From an uncultured beta proteobacterium (GTDB taxonomy: Bacteria > Pseudomonadota > Gammaproteobacteria > Burkholderiales > Burkholderiaceae), in the NCBI GenBank assembly GCA_903944255.1, contig CAJARE010000173.1, positions 1 to 10,066 on the forward strand: DNA of 10,066 nucleotides, read 5' to 3'. Below, piece by piece: positions 1 through 6,284 of the stretch. The number at the start of each line of letters is the position of its first letter. Positions within the stretch are counted from its first letter, which is position 1. The notes below the pieces were generated by a model. It had not been told where the DNA came from. It ran no database searches and saw only the letters and a list, made by a program, of their open reading frames with translations. The translations under genes and the position numbers were made by a program.

Positions 1-365
1 AATTGACCATCATCTGAGATCAAAAGTAATCCCGTAGTGTCATAGTCGAGACGTCCAACGCATTGCACACCTCGCTCTATAAATGGGCTAGGTAACAAAC
101 TATAAACACTGGGGTGATGAGTCGTTTTATGGGAACACTCGTAATTGGCGGGCTTATTAAAGACGATATAGGCCTTCTCATGAAACTCCCAATCCTTATC
201 CTCCACATTAAGCACTAGACCATCGGTTGCAATTCGCTCATCTGGATTCTCTGCAATAACACCATTAACCTTTACTAGATCTGCATAGACCAGATCAGCA
301 CAATACCGTCGCGTACCAAAGCCTTGACTAAAGAGTATTTTTTCGAGGGAAATTGGTTTTGCCAT
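1..365 (-). CDS. rsuA: RsuA-type 16S rRNA pseudouridine synthase, N-terminal part (cut by window edge)
   Basis: I translated this partial gene by hand; 121 residues are visible and the C-terminus lies beyond base 1. Residues about 5-60 fit an S4 RNA-binding domain (LEKILFSQGFGTRR, then VKVNG at 32-35). The catalytic domain then opens with FNKP (69-72), followed by ECS...HPSVYSLL and the family signature GRLDYDTTGLLL at 104-115, whose Asp107 should be the catalytic aspartate. The stretch after NKP and the DDGQ at 118-121 resemble RsuA, which makes pseudouridine 516 in 16S rRNA, more than RluB/E/F, but the paralogue call is less certain than the family. The ATG at 363-365 gives a natural N-terminus just before the S4 domain; I see no clear Shine-Dalgarno. 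It is read in the same direction as the LysR gene, 93 bp away, and is probably a separate unit. Confidence 0.85.
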   Translation of the reverse strand, partial: MAKPISLEKILFSQGFGTRRYCADLVYADLVKVNGVIAENPDERIATDGLVLNVEDKDWEFHEKAYIVFNKPANYECSHKTTHHPSVYSLLPSPFIERGVQCVGRLDYDTTGLLLISDDGQ

Positions 366-458
366 ATATGCTGCAAAGAATACTACAGGGGGCTTTTAAT
401 CAAATGGATATGATTCCAAATGCAGAGCTTCTATGAAGCCTCTAGCTACTAAAGCTAG
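366..458. other. Short spacer with two small inverted repeats
   Basis: This gap lies between the LysR stop codon and the rsuA start. It contains GCTTC-TAT-GAAGC (427-439) and CTAGCT-ACTAA-AGCTAG (442-458), the latter abutting the LysR stop. Neither is followed by a T-run on the minus strand, so they are poor intrinsic terminators. They could be RNA 3'-end structures or chance. No convincing promoter for rsuA stands out. Confidence 0.4.
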
Positions 459-1358
459 CTAAGGTCGATCTTTAGAGCCCTCAATTTCGCTTAATATCCA
501 TTCCTTGAATTTTCTAGAATGAATATTCTGCTGGGTATTTGATGGCATCACTAAATAATAGGTATTGTCACCACAATCATGGCTCTGCATTACCGGCCTT
601 ACCAACTTACCTAATTCAATATCGTCCCGAACTAAAAAATATTGGGCCATTGCAATACCAAGCCCCTCCTTTGCAGCAGAATACGCAATCTCAGAGTTTT
701 CGCACATCATTCCCTGAGGTATTGAATCTACCGATAACCCGATACCTGAAAACCAAAGGTTCCAGTCATTTGGACGTCTTTTAATATGAAGCAAATTACA
801 CGCTAGCAAATCTTTAGGTGTCTTCATTTTTTTGCCCTTTAAATATTGAGGGCTGCAGACTGGAACAATGACATTGTCAATCAGCTTAGTAGAAGTGGCA
901 TTAGGCCAATCTCCAGAGCCTAATCGAATCGCACAATCGATATTGTCTCTAGCAAAATCAACAGGGTCCAAGGAGGTCGTCAACTCCAAAGAGATTTCTG
1001 GATTAGCAGATAAAAACTTGGGGGCATGAGGTATTAACCATCTGATAGAAAATGTAGTGTACGAGCGAATTTTTAATGTGCTGTTTTGCGCTGAGCCTTT
1101 AATATTGTTTGTTGCAGTTTGAATTTCTAATAAGGCCTTTGATACTGCTCGCTGAAATATCTTCCCTTGTTCATTCAGAATAATTTGACGATGTCGTCTT
1201 ATAAACAACGGCACTCCCAAGAAACTCTCAAGATGTTGTATTTGTTTTGTGATAGCTCCTGGAGTCACACATAATTCATTAGCCGCATGAGAAACACTCT
1301 CATGGCGAGCAACTGAATCAAAGGCTTTCAAAGCATTTAATGGGGGCAACTCGTGCAT
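459..1358 (-). CDS. LysR-type transcriptional regulator, GcvA-like subgroup
   Basis: The 299-residue length is typical of LysR regulators. The N-terminus (LPPLNALKAF at 4-13) is the usual opening of the GcvA-like group. A winged helix-turn-helix spans about 5-64, with the recognition region around AANELCVTPGAITKQIQHLE (25-44). The effector-binding domain follows from about 93 to 290 and includes WLIPHAPKFL and DCAIRLGSGDW, both common in this subgroup. The start at 1356-1358 is fixed by this conserved opening, although no Shine-Dalgarno is visible. It is the last gene of the cluster, 65 bp after the Bug gene, so it could be co-transcribed or have a weak promoter in that gap. It is the obvious candidate to bind the T-N11-A palindromes between the cluster and the divergent permease. 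The inducer is unknown; a substrate or intermediate of the cluster is an inference. Confidence 0.93.
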   Translation of the reverse strand: MHELPPLNALKAFDSVARHESVSHAANELCVTPGAITKQIQHLESFLGVPLFIRRHRQIILNEQGKIFQRAVSKALLEIQTATNNIKGSAQNSTLKIRSYTTFSIRWLIPHAPKFLSANPEISLELTTSLDPVDFARDNIDCAIRLGSGDWPNATSTKLIDNVIVPVCSPQYLKGKKMKTPKDLLACNLLHIKRRPNDWNLWFSGIGLSVDSIPQGMMCENSEIAYSAAKEGLGIAMAQYFLVRDDIELGKLVRPVMQSHDCGDNTYYLVMPSNTQQNIHSRKFKEWILSEIEGSKDRP

Positions 1359-1423
1359 GTTAGTTAAATAAAATGTAACTTATAGCCTGCAATTTGCTCT
1401 TATGCCCCCATGATCGAGACACA

Positions 1424-2389
1424 TCATTCTGGTTTAAGACCAGCATCCCTGATAGTCTTGGCCCACTTTTGAGCCTCAGTTTTTTGGAATGCACCAAATG
1501 CCTCTGGTGTCATGACTTTAAATTTAGCCCCCTCTGTATCAAGTCGCTTTTGTACATTAGGCTGTTGCATCACCTTCACTATTTCAGTATTCAACTTACT
1601 AACAATAGCGGGTGGAGTCCCATTCGGAGCAAAAATACCAATCCAGTTACTGACATCAAAACCTGGCAAGGTTTCAGAAACTGTTGGCACATCTGGCAAT
1701 GAAGGAGAGCGGGTGCCCCCAATGACGGCCAGCGCTCTCAATTTACCAGTTTTAACATATGGCAAAACGGTCGGCATCGTAGCAAACATCAACTGAGTTT
1801 GTCCACCGAGCAAATCGGTAATTGCAGGCGCATTTCCTTTGTAAGGGATATGAGTCATATCGACCTTTGCCAAAGACTTAAATAACTCACCAGCGAGATG
1901 ACTTGTGGTTCCAACGCCGCCTGACCCATAAGAAATTTTTCCTGGGTTCGCCTTAATATAGGCAATCAATTCAGGAACTGATTTAGATGGAACTTCTGGA
2001 CCCACAACTAATAAACCTTCAGCATCTAAAACGAACGCGACTGGTTGGAAATCTCTCAAAGGGTCGTATGGCATATTTTTGATGAGATACGGATTCACTG
2101 CATGACTCCCAATGTTACCCATGACTAATGTATAGCCATCTGGAGCTGCTTTGGCAACAAAATCGGAGCCTATATTGCCACCACCGCCAGTTTTATTTTC
2201 AACAATGACGGGCTGACTCCAGGACTCACTGAGCCCTTGCGCTATTACCCTGGAGAAAGTATCTGCAATACCACCTGTAGCAAAAGGAGAAATAATTCTG
2301 ATTTGGCGATCAGGATACGAAGCGCTTTGAGCCTGAGCACCAGAAACCAAAGCGAATGAAATAAATAAAAACTCTAATAACTTTCTCAT
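1424..2389 (-). CDS. Bug/TTT-family tripartite tricarboxylate transporter periplasmic binding protein
   Basis: The 321-residue protein has a Sec signal peptide: basic MRK, a hydrophobic core to about residue 16, and an AQA cleavage site near residue 20. The mature protein begins with the Bug hallmark YPDRQIRIISPFATGG, continues with GGGGNIGSDFVAKAAPDGYTL and HIPYKG, and ends with the usual C-terminal helices. Bug proteins bind carboxylates and similar small acids in the periplasm, usually through main-chain contacts, so the ligand cannot be read from sequence. The start is supported by a strong AAGGAG (complement of 2397-2402), 7 nt before the ATG. It lies 18 bp after the dehydrogenase stop. 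No TctA or TctB membrane gene is present in the window, as is common for Burkholderiales Bug genes. It may supply a distant TctAB, work with the divergent permease, or act in sensing. Confidence 0.93.
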   Translation of the reverse strand: MRKLLEFLFISFALVSGAQAQSASYPDRQIRIISPFATGGIADTFSRVIAQGLSESWSQPVIVENKTGGGGNIGSDFVAKAAPDGYTLVMGNIGSHAVNPYLIKNMPYDPLRDFQPVAFVLDAEGLLVVGPEVPSKSVPELIAYIKANPGKISYGSGGVGTTSHLAGELFKSLAKVDMTHIPYKGNAPAITDLLGGQTQLMFATMPTVLPYVKTGKLRALAVIGGTRSPSLPDVPTVSETLPGFDVSNWIGIFAPNGTPPAIVSKLNTEIVKVMQQPNVQKRLDTEGAKFKVMTPEAFGAFQKTEAQKWAKTIRDAGLKPE

Positions 2390-2396
2390 ATCCTGA

Positions 2397-2402
2397 CTCC
2401 TT
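2397..2402 (-). promoter_or_regulatory. Strong ribosome binding site of the Bug gene
   Basis: AAGGAG on the minus strand sits 7 nt before the ATG at 2387-2389. It is much stronger than the sites before the other cluster genes, fitting the high expression expected of a periplasmic binding protein. Confidence 0.7.
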
Positions 2403-2407
2403 GATAA

Positions 2408-3535
2408 TTAAAATACTTGATCAAATAGAAAAACAAAATCTTCTTTATCTAATGGACGGGGATTGGTTGCAGTGGAATGATCCTTGAAGGCCCCCTCTAT
2501 CATTTTTGGCAACATATCTCTAGTGACACCCATTGCACTTAATGAAATTGGCAAGCCTAAGCGCAGATTTAAATTGCTAATGAAATCTTCTAGTTTTAAT
2601 TTGGAATGAATGCCCAAACACAGCTCTAGGGTTTCAAGTTTTTCTTTGCAAGAATCTCGATTAAACCTCAGCACTGCAGGTAGTATCAAAGCATTGAGGG
2701 TACCATGATGAAGCGTGATATTTTTTAACCCTCCCAATGGGTGTGACATTGAGTGAACAGCGCCAAGTCCCTTTTGGAAAGTTAAACCACCTTGTAACGA
2801 TGCCATCATCATATTCCAGCGTGCTTCTTGATTTTGACCATCTTTAAATGCAATCTCAATCCACTTAGCAGCGCGCTGAGCACCATCAAGAGCAATTGCA
2901 TCGGCCGGTGGATTGACTCTTGGTGATAGAAAAGTCTCAATGCAATGAGTCAGTGCATCCATTCCCGTAGCCGCTGTCAGCCTTGGCGGCAAACTAATCG
3001 TTAATAGTGGGTCGCACAATGCTATTTTTGGAATCAAATGAGGGCTAATAAAGCCCAATTTACGTCCATCATTAAGAGAAATGAGAGCGCCTCTACCAAC
3101 TTCGCTTCCGGTTCCAGCTGTTGTTGGAATGGCTATAACAGGGGCTACCTTAGAGGTAATTTTATTTAGCCCACCCAAAATGACCGCATATTGCTCTAGT
3201 GGGCCTTCATGCGTCGCAAGAAGTGCAACGCCTTTTGCCAAATCAATCGATGAGCCACCTCCGACCGCAATGACTCCATCACACCCATTTGCTTGATAAA
3301 TTTTTACCGCAGATTCAACTGCCTCTTCGGTAGGATTTTGTGGAGTATTGGGAAATAAAACTGGGCCAGTATGCTGTATGAGCTCGGTTAATTTCTTCAA
3401 TATGTCTGATTCGGCTAAATACGGGTCAGTCACTATGAGTGGTTTTTTGATGCCAAGCTCTTTTACTAAATCCGGCAGTAATTTAGTCGATCCAAAATCA
3501 AATTCAATACGAGTTAGATAATTAATAGTAGCCAT
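2408..3535 (-). CDS. Iron-containing (group III) alcohol dehydrogenase
   Basis: The 375-residue length is normal for the Fe-ADH family, which reduces aldehydes or oxidises alcohols with NAD(P)H. The nucleotide-binding region has GGGSSIDLAKG (92-102) and IPTTAGTGSE (136-145). The C-terminal helical domain carries the four usual metal ligands: by alignment to FucO these should be Asp193 and His197 (GMDALTHCIE), His261 (AVHSMSHPLGG) and His277 (LHHGTLNA). All are present, so it looks active. The family also includes maleylacetate reductases, lactaldehyde reductases and 1,3-propanediol dehydrogenases, and I cannot choose a substrate. It starts 2 bp after the stop of the CitE-like gene, with no good Shine-Dalgarno, which suggests translational coupling. 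Product of an aldol cleavage is a plausible substrate (inference). Confidence 0.92.
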   Translation of the reverse strand: MATINYLTRIEFDFGSTKLLPDLVKELGIKKPLIVTDPYLAESDILKKLTELIQHTGPVLFPNTPQNPTEEAVESAVKIYQANGCDGVIAVGGGSSIDLAKGVALLATHEGPLEQYAVILGGLNKITSKVAPVIAIPTTAGTGSEVGRGALISLNDGRKLGFISPHLIPKIALCDPLLTISLPPRLTAATGMDALTHCIETFLSPRVNPPADAIALDGAQRAAKWIEIAFKDGQNQEARWNMMMASLQGGLTFQKGLGAVHSMSHPLGGLKNITLHHGTLNALILPAVLRFNRDSCKEKLETLELCLGIHSKLKLEDFISNLNLRLGLPISLSAMGVTRDMLPKMIEGAFKDHSTATNPRPLDKEDFVFLFDQVF

Positions 3536-3537
3536 AT

Positions 3538-4380
3538 TTATACCAATTTTTGTAACTTCTTAATCATAGGCAATTCAATCAACTTACCCTCATAAATGAT
3601 GGGGTTGATGGGATCGGCCGCATACATTCCGAGAATTTTGATAGCTCTTTCAATTTCCGCTTGGCTGGGAGAAAACACCGCTTTAATCGTATTGATTTGA
3701 TTGATATGCTTGGTTACCATTCCCATCATCCCAAGGGCCTTAGATTTAAGGCAATACGCCTTTAATTGATGTTGGTCAGCGCTATCATCGACGAACGGTG
3801 GTGGCGAATCAATCACAATCAGATTACCTAAAGCAGCAGCATGTACCACGCGCGAACGCGCATACAAAAGTGCATCCCATTCCATCTCGCATCCAAGCGA
3901 ATTCGATAAGTCAAATCCACCAAAATAAATACCTTGTAGGCGTGACTGAAGCGTAGTTAAAGAACTAACAAACTCCAAACCTTGGGGAGTTTCTATAATT
4001 CCCAGTAAATTGAGTGAAGAGTCATTTTGAATCAGTTCTTGGCTAATCTTTTCTAATTCCACTACAGACTCAAGTTTAGGAACTAATAAGTGAGAGATAA
4101 ACCCAGGGGCTTTCAATAGCATCTTCAGGTCTAGGTCACCATCTTCAGTGCCGCATGCGTTCACTCGCACTATGTATTTTGTATTGGATATGGGCTCGTG
4201 TGTTTCAATAAACTGGGCTAAGGCTTCTCGTGCTCTTGCCTTATCGCTAGGTGGAACTGCATCTTCTAAGTCTATACAGACGATGTCAGCACCAGGCCTT
4301 AATTCTGAATGAAATTCCGCAAGCCTTAAAGCCCCCCAAAATAAGGAACTGCGACAGTTGCGAATGTTTAAGTTACTCAT
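3538..4380 (-). CDS. CitE/HpcH-type aldolase or beta-hydroxyacyl-CoA lyase
   Basis: The 280-residue protein fits the HpcH/HpaI/CitE TIM-barrel family, which catalyses Mg-dependent cleavage of 3-hydroxy acids or their CoA esters (citryl-CoA, malyl-CoA, citramalyl-CoA, 2-oxo-4-hydroxy acids). Landmarks are DIVCIDLEDAVPPSDKARAR (32-51), VRVN (71-74, Arg72 a likely active-site residue), LLVPKLES (98-105), GIIETPQG (127-134, Glu130 likely metal ligand) and GGFDLSNSLG (154-163, Asp157 likely second ligand). The late motif usually written GKxxIHPxQ is degenerate here, reading GMVTKHINQ at 220-228, with only the Gly, His and Gln aligned. The C-terminus is short, closer to stand-alone CitE-like lyases than to citrate lyase complex subunits, and citrate lyase partners are absent. 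It lies 5 bp after the RraA-like gene and 2 bp before the dehydrogenase. The substrate is unknown. Confidence 0.87.
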   Translation of the reverse strand: MSNLNIRNCRSSLFWGALRLAEFHSELRPGADIVCIDLEDAVPPSDKARAREALAQFIETHEPISNTKYIVRVNACGTEDGDLDLKMLLKAPGFISHLLVPKLESVVELEKISQELIQNDSSLNLLGIIETPQGLEFVSSLTTLQSRLQGIYFGGFDLSNSLGCEMEWDALLYARSRVVHAAALGNLIVIDSPPPFVDDSADQHQLKAYCLKSKALGMMGMVTKHINQINTIKAVFSPSQAEIERAIKILGMYAADPINPIIYEGKLIELPMIKKLQKLV

Positions 4381-4385
4381 ACTCT

Positions 4386-5057
4386 TTACTGCTTTTTGAG
4401 CATATTGTCATAATTAACCTGAACATGCATCTCAACTGGGTCAGCTCCCGCTCTAATCTGTGCTATTACCTTTTCTTCTGTGGCCTTCACTTTTTGAGCA
4501 AACTCAAGTACATCATTAATGTTTTCTTGCGGAATAACGATCGTTCCGTTTTCATCAGCCAAAATAAAATCTCCTGGGCGAACAAGAATGCCGCCTAACT
4601 TCACTGGAATTCCATAGCCCGCGCAAGATGATCTACCGCGGACAGATTGCTGAGAAATACCCCGCGCATAGACTGGTAAGCCATACACTTTATATTCATC
4701 TACATCGCGCACTGGTCCATCAGTCACACAACCAGCCAAGCCGTTATGTTTTGCAGTGGCGCCCGCAACACCGCCCAAGGAATTCACAGTAGGATTTTCA
4801 GAGGCATCGACTACCAATACTGATCCAAAGCCACCGTGTACGATGGCTTTGAGTGTGCCTAGCACCGTTGATTCTGCTGCAGCACTGTATGGAACGTATT
4901 TTAATGTTGCTGCAGGTCCAGCAATTTTTGCGCAAGGATAGATTGGCAAGATATTTTCAGTCGAACCAACCAGGCCTAACCTATCTAATGCATCAGATAC
5001 ATTTGGCACTGAAACATTTAAAAATTGACTAACAATATTTTGATTAAACCGACTCAT
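4386..5057 (-). CDS. RraA-like / HMG-CHA aldolase family protein
   Basis: The family includes 4-hydroxy-4-methyl-2-oxoglutarate and 4-carboxy-4-hydroxy-2-oxoadipate aldolases, which give pyruvate plus pyruvate or oxaloacetate and often decarboxylate oxaloacetate, and also RraA, an inhibitor of RNase E. Counting from an upstream GTG, the signature is GGVAGATAKHNG (96-107), then DGPVRD (114-119), whose Arg118-Asp119 are the conserved catalytic/metal-binding pair, then RPGDFILADENG (161-172). The intact Arg-Asp pair and the catabolic context favour an enzyme over an RNase regulator. A GTG at 5058-5060 is directly followed by ATG at 5055-5057. I prefer the ATG (223 residues), because the AGGA ahead of it is then 8 nt away rather than 5. 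It is the first gene of the cluster, about 40 nt downstream of the predicted transcription start. Confidence 0.9.
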   Translation of the reverse strand: MSRFNQNIVSQFLNVSVPNVSDALDRLGLVGSTENILPIYPCAKIAGPAATLKYVPYSAAAESTVLGTLKAIVHGGFGSVLVVDASENPTVNSLGGVAGATAKHNGLAGCVTDGPVRDVDEYKVYGLPVYARGISQQSVRGRSSCAGYGIPVKLGGILVRPGDFILADENGTIVIPQENINDVLEFAQKVKATEEKVIAQIRAGADPVEMHVQVNYDNMLKKQ

Positions 5058-5069
5058 CACTAAATTCCT

Positions 5070-5086
5070 ATTGATAAAATTTCAAT
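5070..5086. promoter_or_regulatory. Downstream operator-like dyad, ATTGA-N7-TCAAT
   Basis: The arms ATTGA (5070-5074) and TCAAT (5082-5086) flank 7 nt, and the inner 13 bp fit T-N11-A, the LysR-type box. It has the same half-sites and spacing as the core of the large palindrome centred at 5162, and the two centres lie 84 bp apart. It falls at about +12 to +28 of the predicted promoter and just upstream of the RraA-like start, a place where binding would tend to repress. The function is inferred. Confidence 0.55.
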
Positions 5087-5104
5087 TAAAAACAATCTTT
5101 TTTG

Positions 5105-5133
5105 ATTATTTTCTACAAAAAAATACATGTCAA
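5105..5133 (-). promoter_or_regulatory. Predicted sigma70-type promoter of the aldolase cluster
   Basis: On the minus strand a perfect -35 TTGACA (5133-5128) is followed by a 17-nt spacer (5127-5111) containing a run of seven T, then -10 AATAAT (5110-5105), five of six to consensus. Transcription would begin near 5098, leaving a leader of about 40 nt before the RraA-like gene. This is the best promoter match in the window. Confidence 0.7.
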
Positions 5134-5149
5134 ATGATATTTTTTACTT

Positions 5150-5174
5150 TATGATTGAATTTAATTCAATCATA
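5150..5174. promoter_or_regulatory. Perfect 25-bp palindrome, probable LysR-type operator
   Basis: The sequence is a perfect inverted repeat with 12-bp arms around a single central T at 5162. Its core TGAATTTAATTCA (5156-5168) is a symmetric T-N11-A box, the LysR-type recognition pattern. The centre lies near -64 of the predicted cluster promoter, close to the -65 position where LysR-type regulators typically bind. It also lies upstream of the divergent permease, so one site could serve both directions. The LysR gene at the end of the cluster is the natural candidate protein; a GntR- or other dyad-binding regulator is an alternative. Confidence 0.72.
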
Positions 5175-5228
5175 CCCGAAAGCATAGAAGCTCTTTTTAC
5201 CAATGGGAAGGCATTCATTCTCTGTATG

Positions 5229-5242
5229 ATTCCTTAAGGAAT
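5229..5242. promoter_or_regulatory. 14-bp palindrome ATTCCTTAAGGAAT upstream of the permease
   Basis: This is a perfect even-length palindrome, 26 bp upstream of the TTG start of the permease. A TATGAT hexamer at 5225-5230, a possible plus-strand -10 with no good -35 at normal spacing, overlaps its left edge, so the palindrome would cover the start point. That suggests an operator controlling the permease. It does not share the ATTGA/TCAAT half-sites and may bind a different protein or be chance. Confidence 0.4.
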
Positions 5243-5257
5243 ATTCATTAAAAACGT

Positions 5258-5263
5258 AGGGGA
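5258..5263 (+). promoter_or_regulatory. Ribosome binding site that supports a TTG start
   Basis: AGGGGA lies 5 nt before TTG at 5269-5271. No ATG start fits the protein's N-terminus equally well, because the next Met is inside the first membrane segment, so this site decides the start. Confidence 0.65.
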
Positions 5264-5268
5264 TCATC

Positions 5269-6189
5269 TTGAGTGACTTATCGTGGGCATGGATCCCTAT
5301 CACTATTATGGCGGCAGGCCTTCAGACTGGTCGCAACGCCATACAACTTCACCTGACAGAACAGCTGGGAACAATTGGGGCGACACAAGTTCGTTTCTTG
5401 TATGGGTTTCCAATTGCTGCATCTCTCACGATATTAGCCCTGTTGATCACCAAGTCTGAAATACCAAAAATAAACCCCGCCTTTTTATCGTTTATTTTCG
5501 TAGGAGCTTTTGCTCAAATATTTGCCACTTCGCTGATGCTCGCTGCCATGCGATATCGGGCATTTGTAGTCGTTACTGCTTTGACTAAGGCAGAGCCAAT
5601 TGAAGTTGCCATTTTTGGTTTTATCATTCTGAATGATCAACTATCTTTTATATCCTTAGTCGCAATTACTATTGCGACGGCTGGAGTGATTTTGATGGCC
5701 TACAACCAGCCAACACACAGCAGCCAAAGATTAAGTATTTATCCTGTCCTCATGGGCCTCTCATCTGGTGCTTTTTTTGCTATTGCAGCCGTCTCATTTC
5801 GTGGTGCAATTTTGTCTCTTGATGGTGACAATATTGTGATTAATGCATCATGGTCACTATCATTTTGTCTCGCCATTCAAGCGATTAGTCTTTGTATATG
5901 GATGTATTTTTTCAATCGAAATGAACTAATACAGACCTTTAAGTTGTGGCGGATTTCATTTATGGGTGGGCTCTTAGGTGCTTTAGCATCAAAGGCTTGG
6001 TTTTTAGGCTTTGCCCTCACCGCCGCTGCAAATGTTAGAACACTCGGTTTGATAGAAATCCTCTTTGCGCAAATTCTGACTCGGCGTATTTTTCTAACAC
6101 GAGTATCCACTAGAGAGTTTATTGGTATTAGTGCGATCATATTGGGTGTAGGTGTATTACTTTTACACCAGGGCTTAGGAAGCTCCTAG
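5269..6189 (+). CDS. EamA/DMT-superfamily transporter
   Basis: The 306-residue protein is very hydrophobic and shows about ten membrane segments in two EamA-like halves, roughly residues 5-150 and 158-300. The first half ends with ALTKAEPIEVAIFGFIILND (104-123) and the second carries the corresponding RTLGLIEILFAQILTRRIF (257-275), the conserved late helices of each repeat. DMT permeases of this kind move small metabolites, often outward, and the substrate cannot be read from the sequence. Translation is predicted from TTG, supported by AGGGGA 5 nt upstream. It is transcribed divergently from the aldolase cluster and shares the palindromic control region, which suggests co-regulation. It might import the substrate or export a toxic intermediate; both are inference. 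Confidence 0.88.
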   Translation: MSDLSWAWIPITIMAAGLQTGRNAIQLHLTEQLGTIGATQVRFLYGFPIAASLTILALLITKSEIPKINPAFLSFIFVGAFAQIFATSLMLAAMRYRAFVVVTALTKAEPIEVAIFGFIILNDQLSFISLVAITIATAGVILMAYNQPTHSSQRLSIYPVLMGLSSGAFFAIAAVSFRGAILSLDGDNIVINASWSLSFCLAIQAISLCIWMYFFNRNELIQTFKLWRISFMGGLLGALASKAWFLGFALTAAANVRTLGLIEILFAQILTRRIFLTRVSTREFIGISAIILGVGVLLLHQGLGSS

Positions 6190-6284
6190 AGTGAAGATCT
6201 GACATGCATACTGAGCTTTAGTTCGACAGTTCCTTAGCCAATTCATTATCATCACCATCATTACTCTAAACTGCGATAACTCAT

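Noticed and set aside
427..458. Two small hairpins (GCTTC-TAT-GAAGC and CTAGCT-ACTAA-AGCTAG) after the LysR gene as a terminator
   Set aside because: Stems are only 5-6 bp and no T-run follows on the minus strand, so I do not call a terminator.
1394..1796. Plus-strand open frames opposite the Bug gene
   Set aside because: They are antisense to a clear Bug/TTT gene and lack any family features or ribosome sites.
4251..4598. Plus-strand open frame of about 115 codons opposite the aldolase genes
   Set aside because: It crosses two well-supported minus-strand genes and its translation has no recognisable domain; it is a shadow frame.
4386..5060. Calling the RraA-like protein an RNase E inhibitor
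   Set aside because: The conserved Arg118-Asp119 pair of the aldolase branch is present and the neighbours are catabolic, so an enzyme is more likely; only an assay would settle it.
6245..6265. CATC-rich near-repeat before the DUF2889 gene
   Set aside because: A short low-complexity run of a few units in a 95-bp spacer; not enough to call a repeat or binding site.
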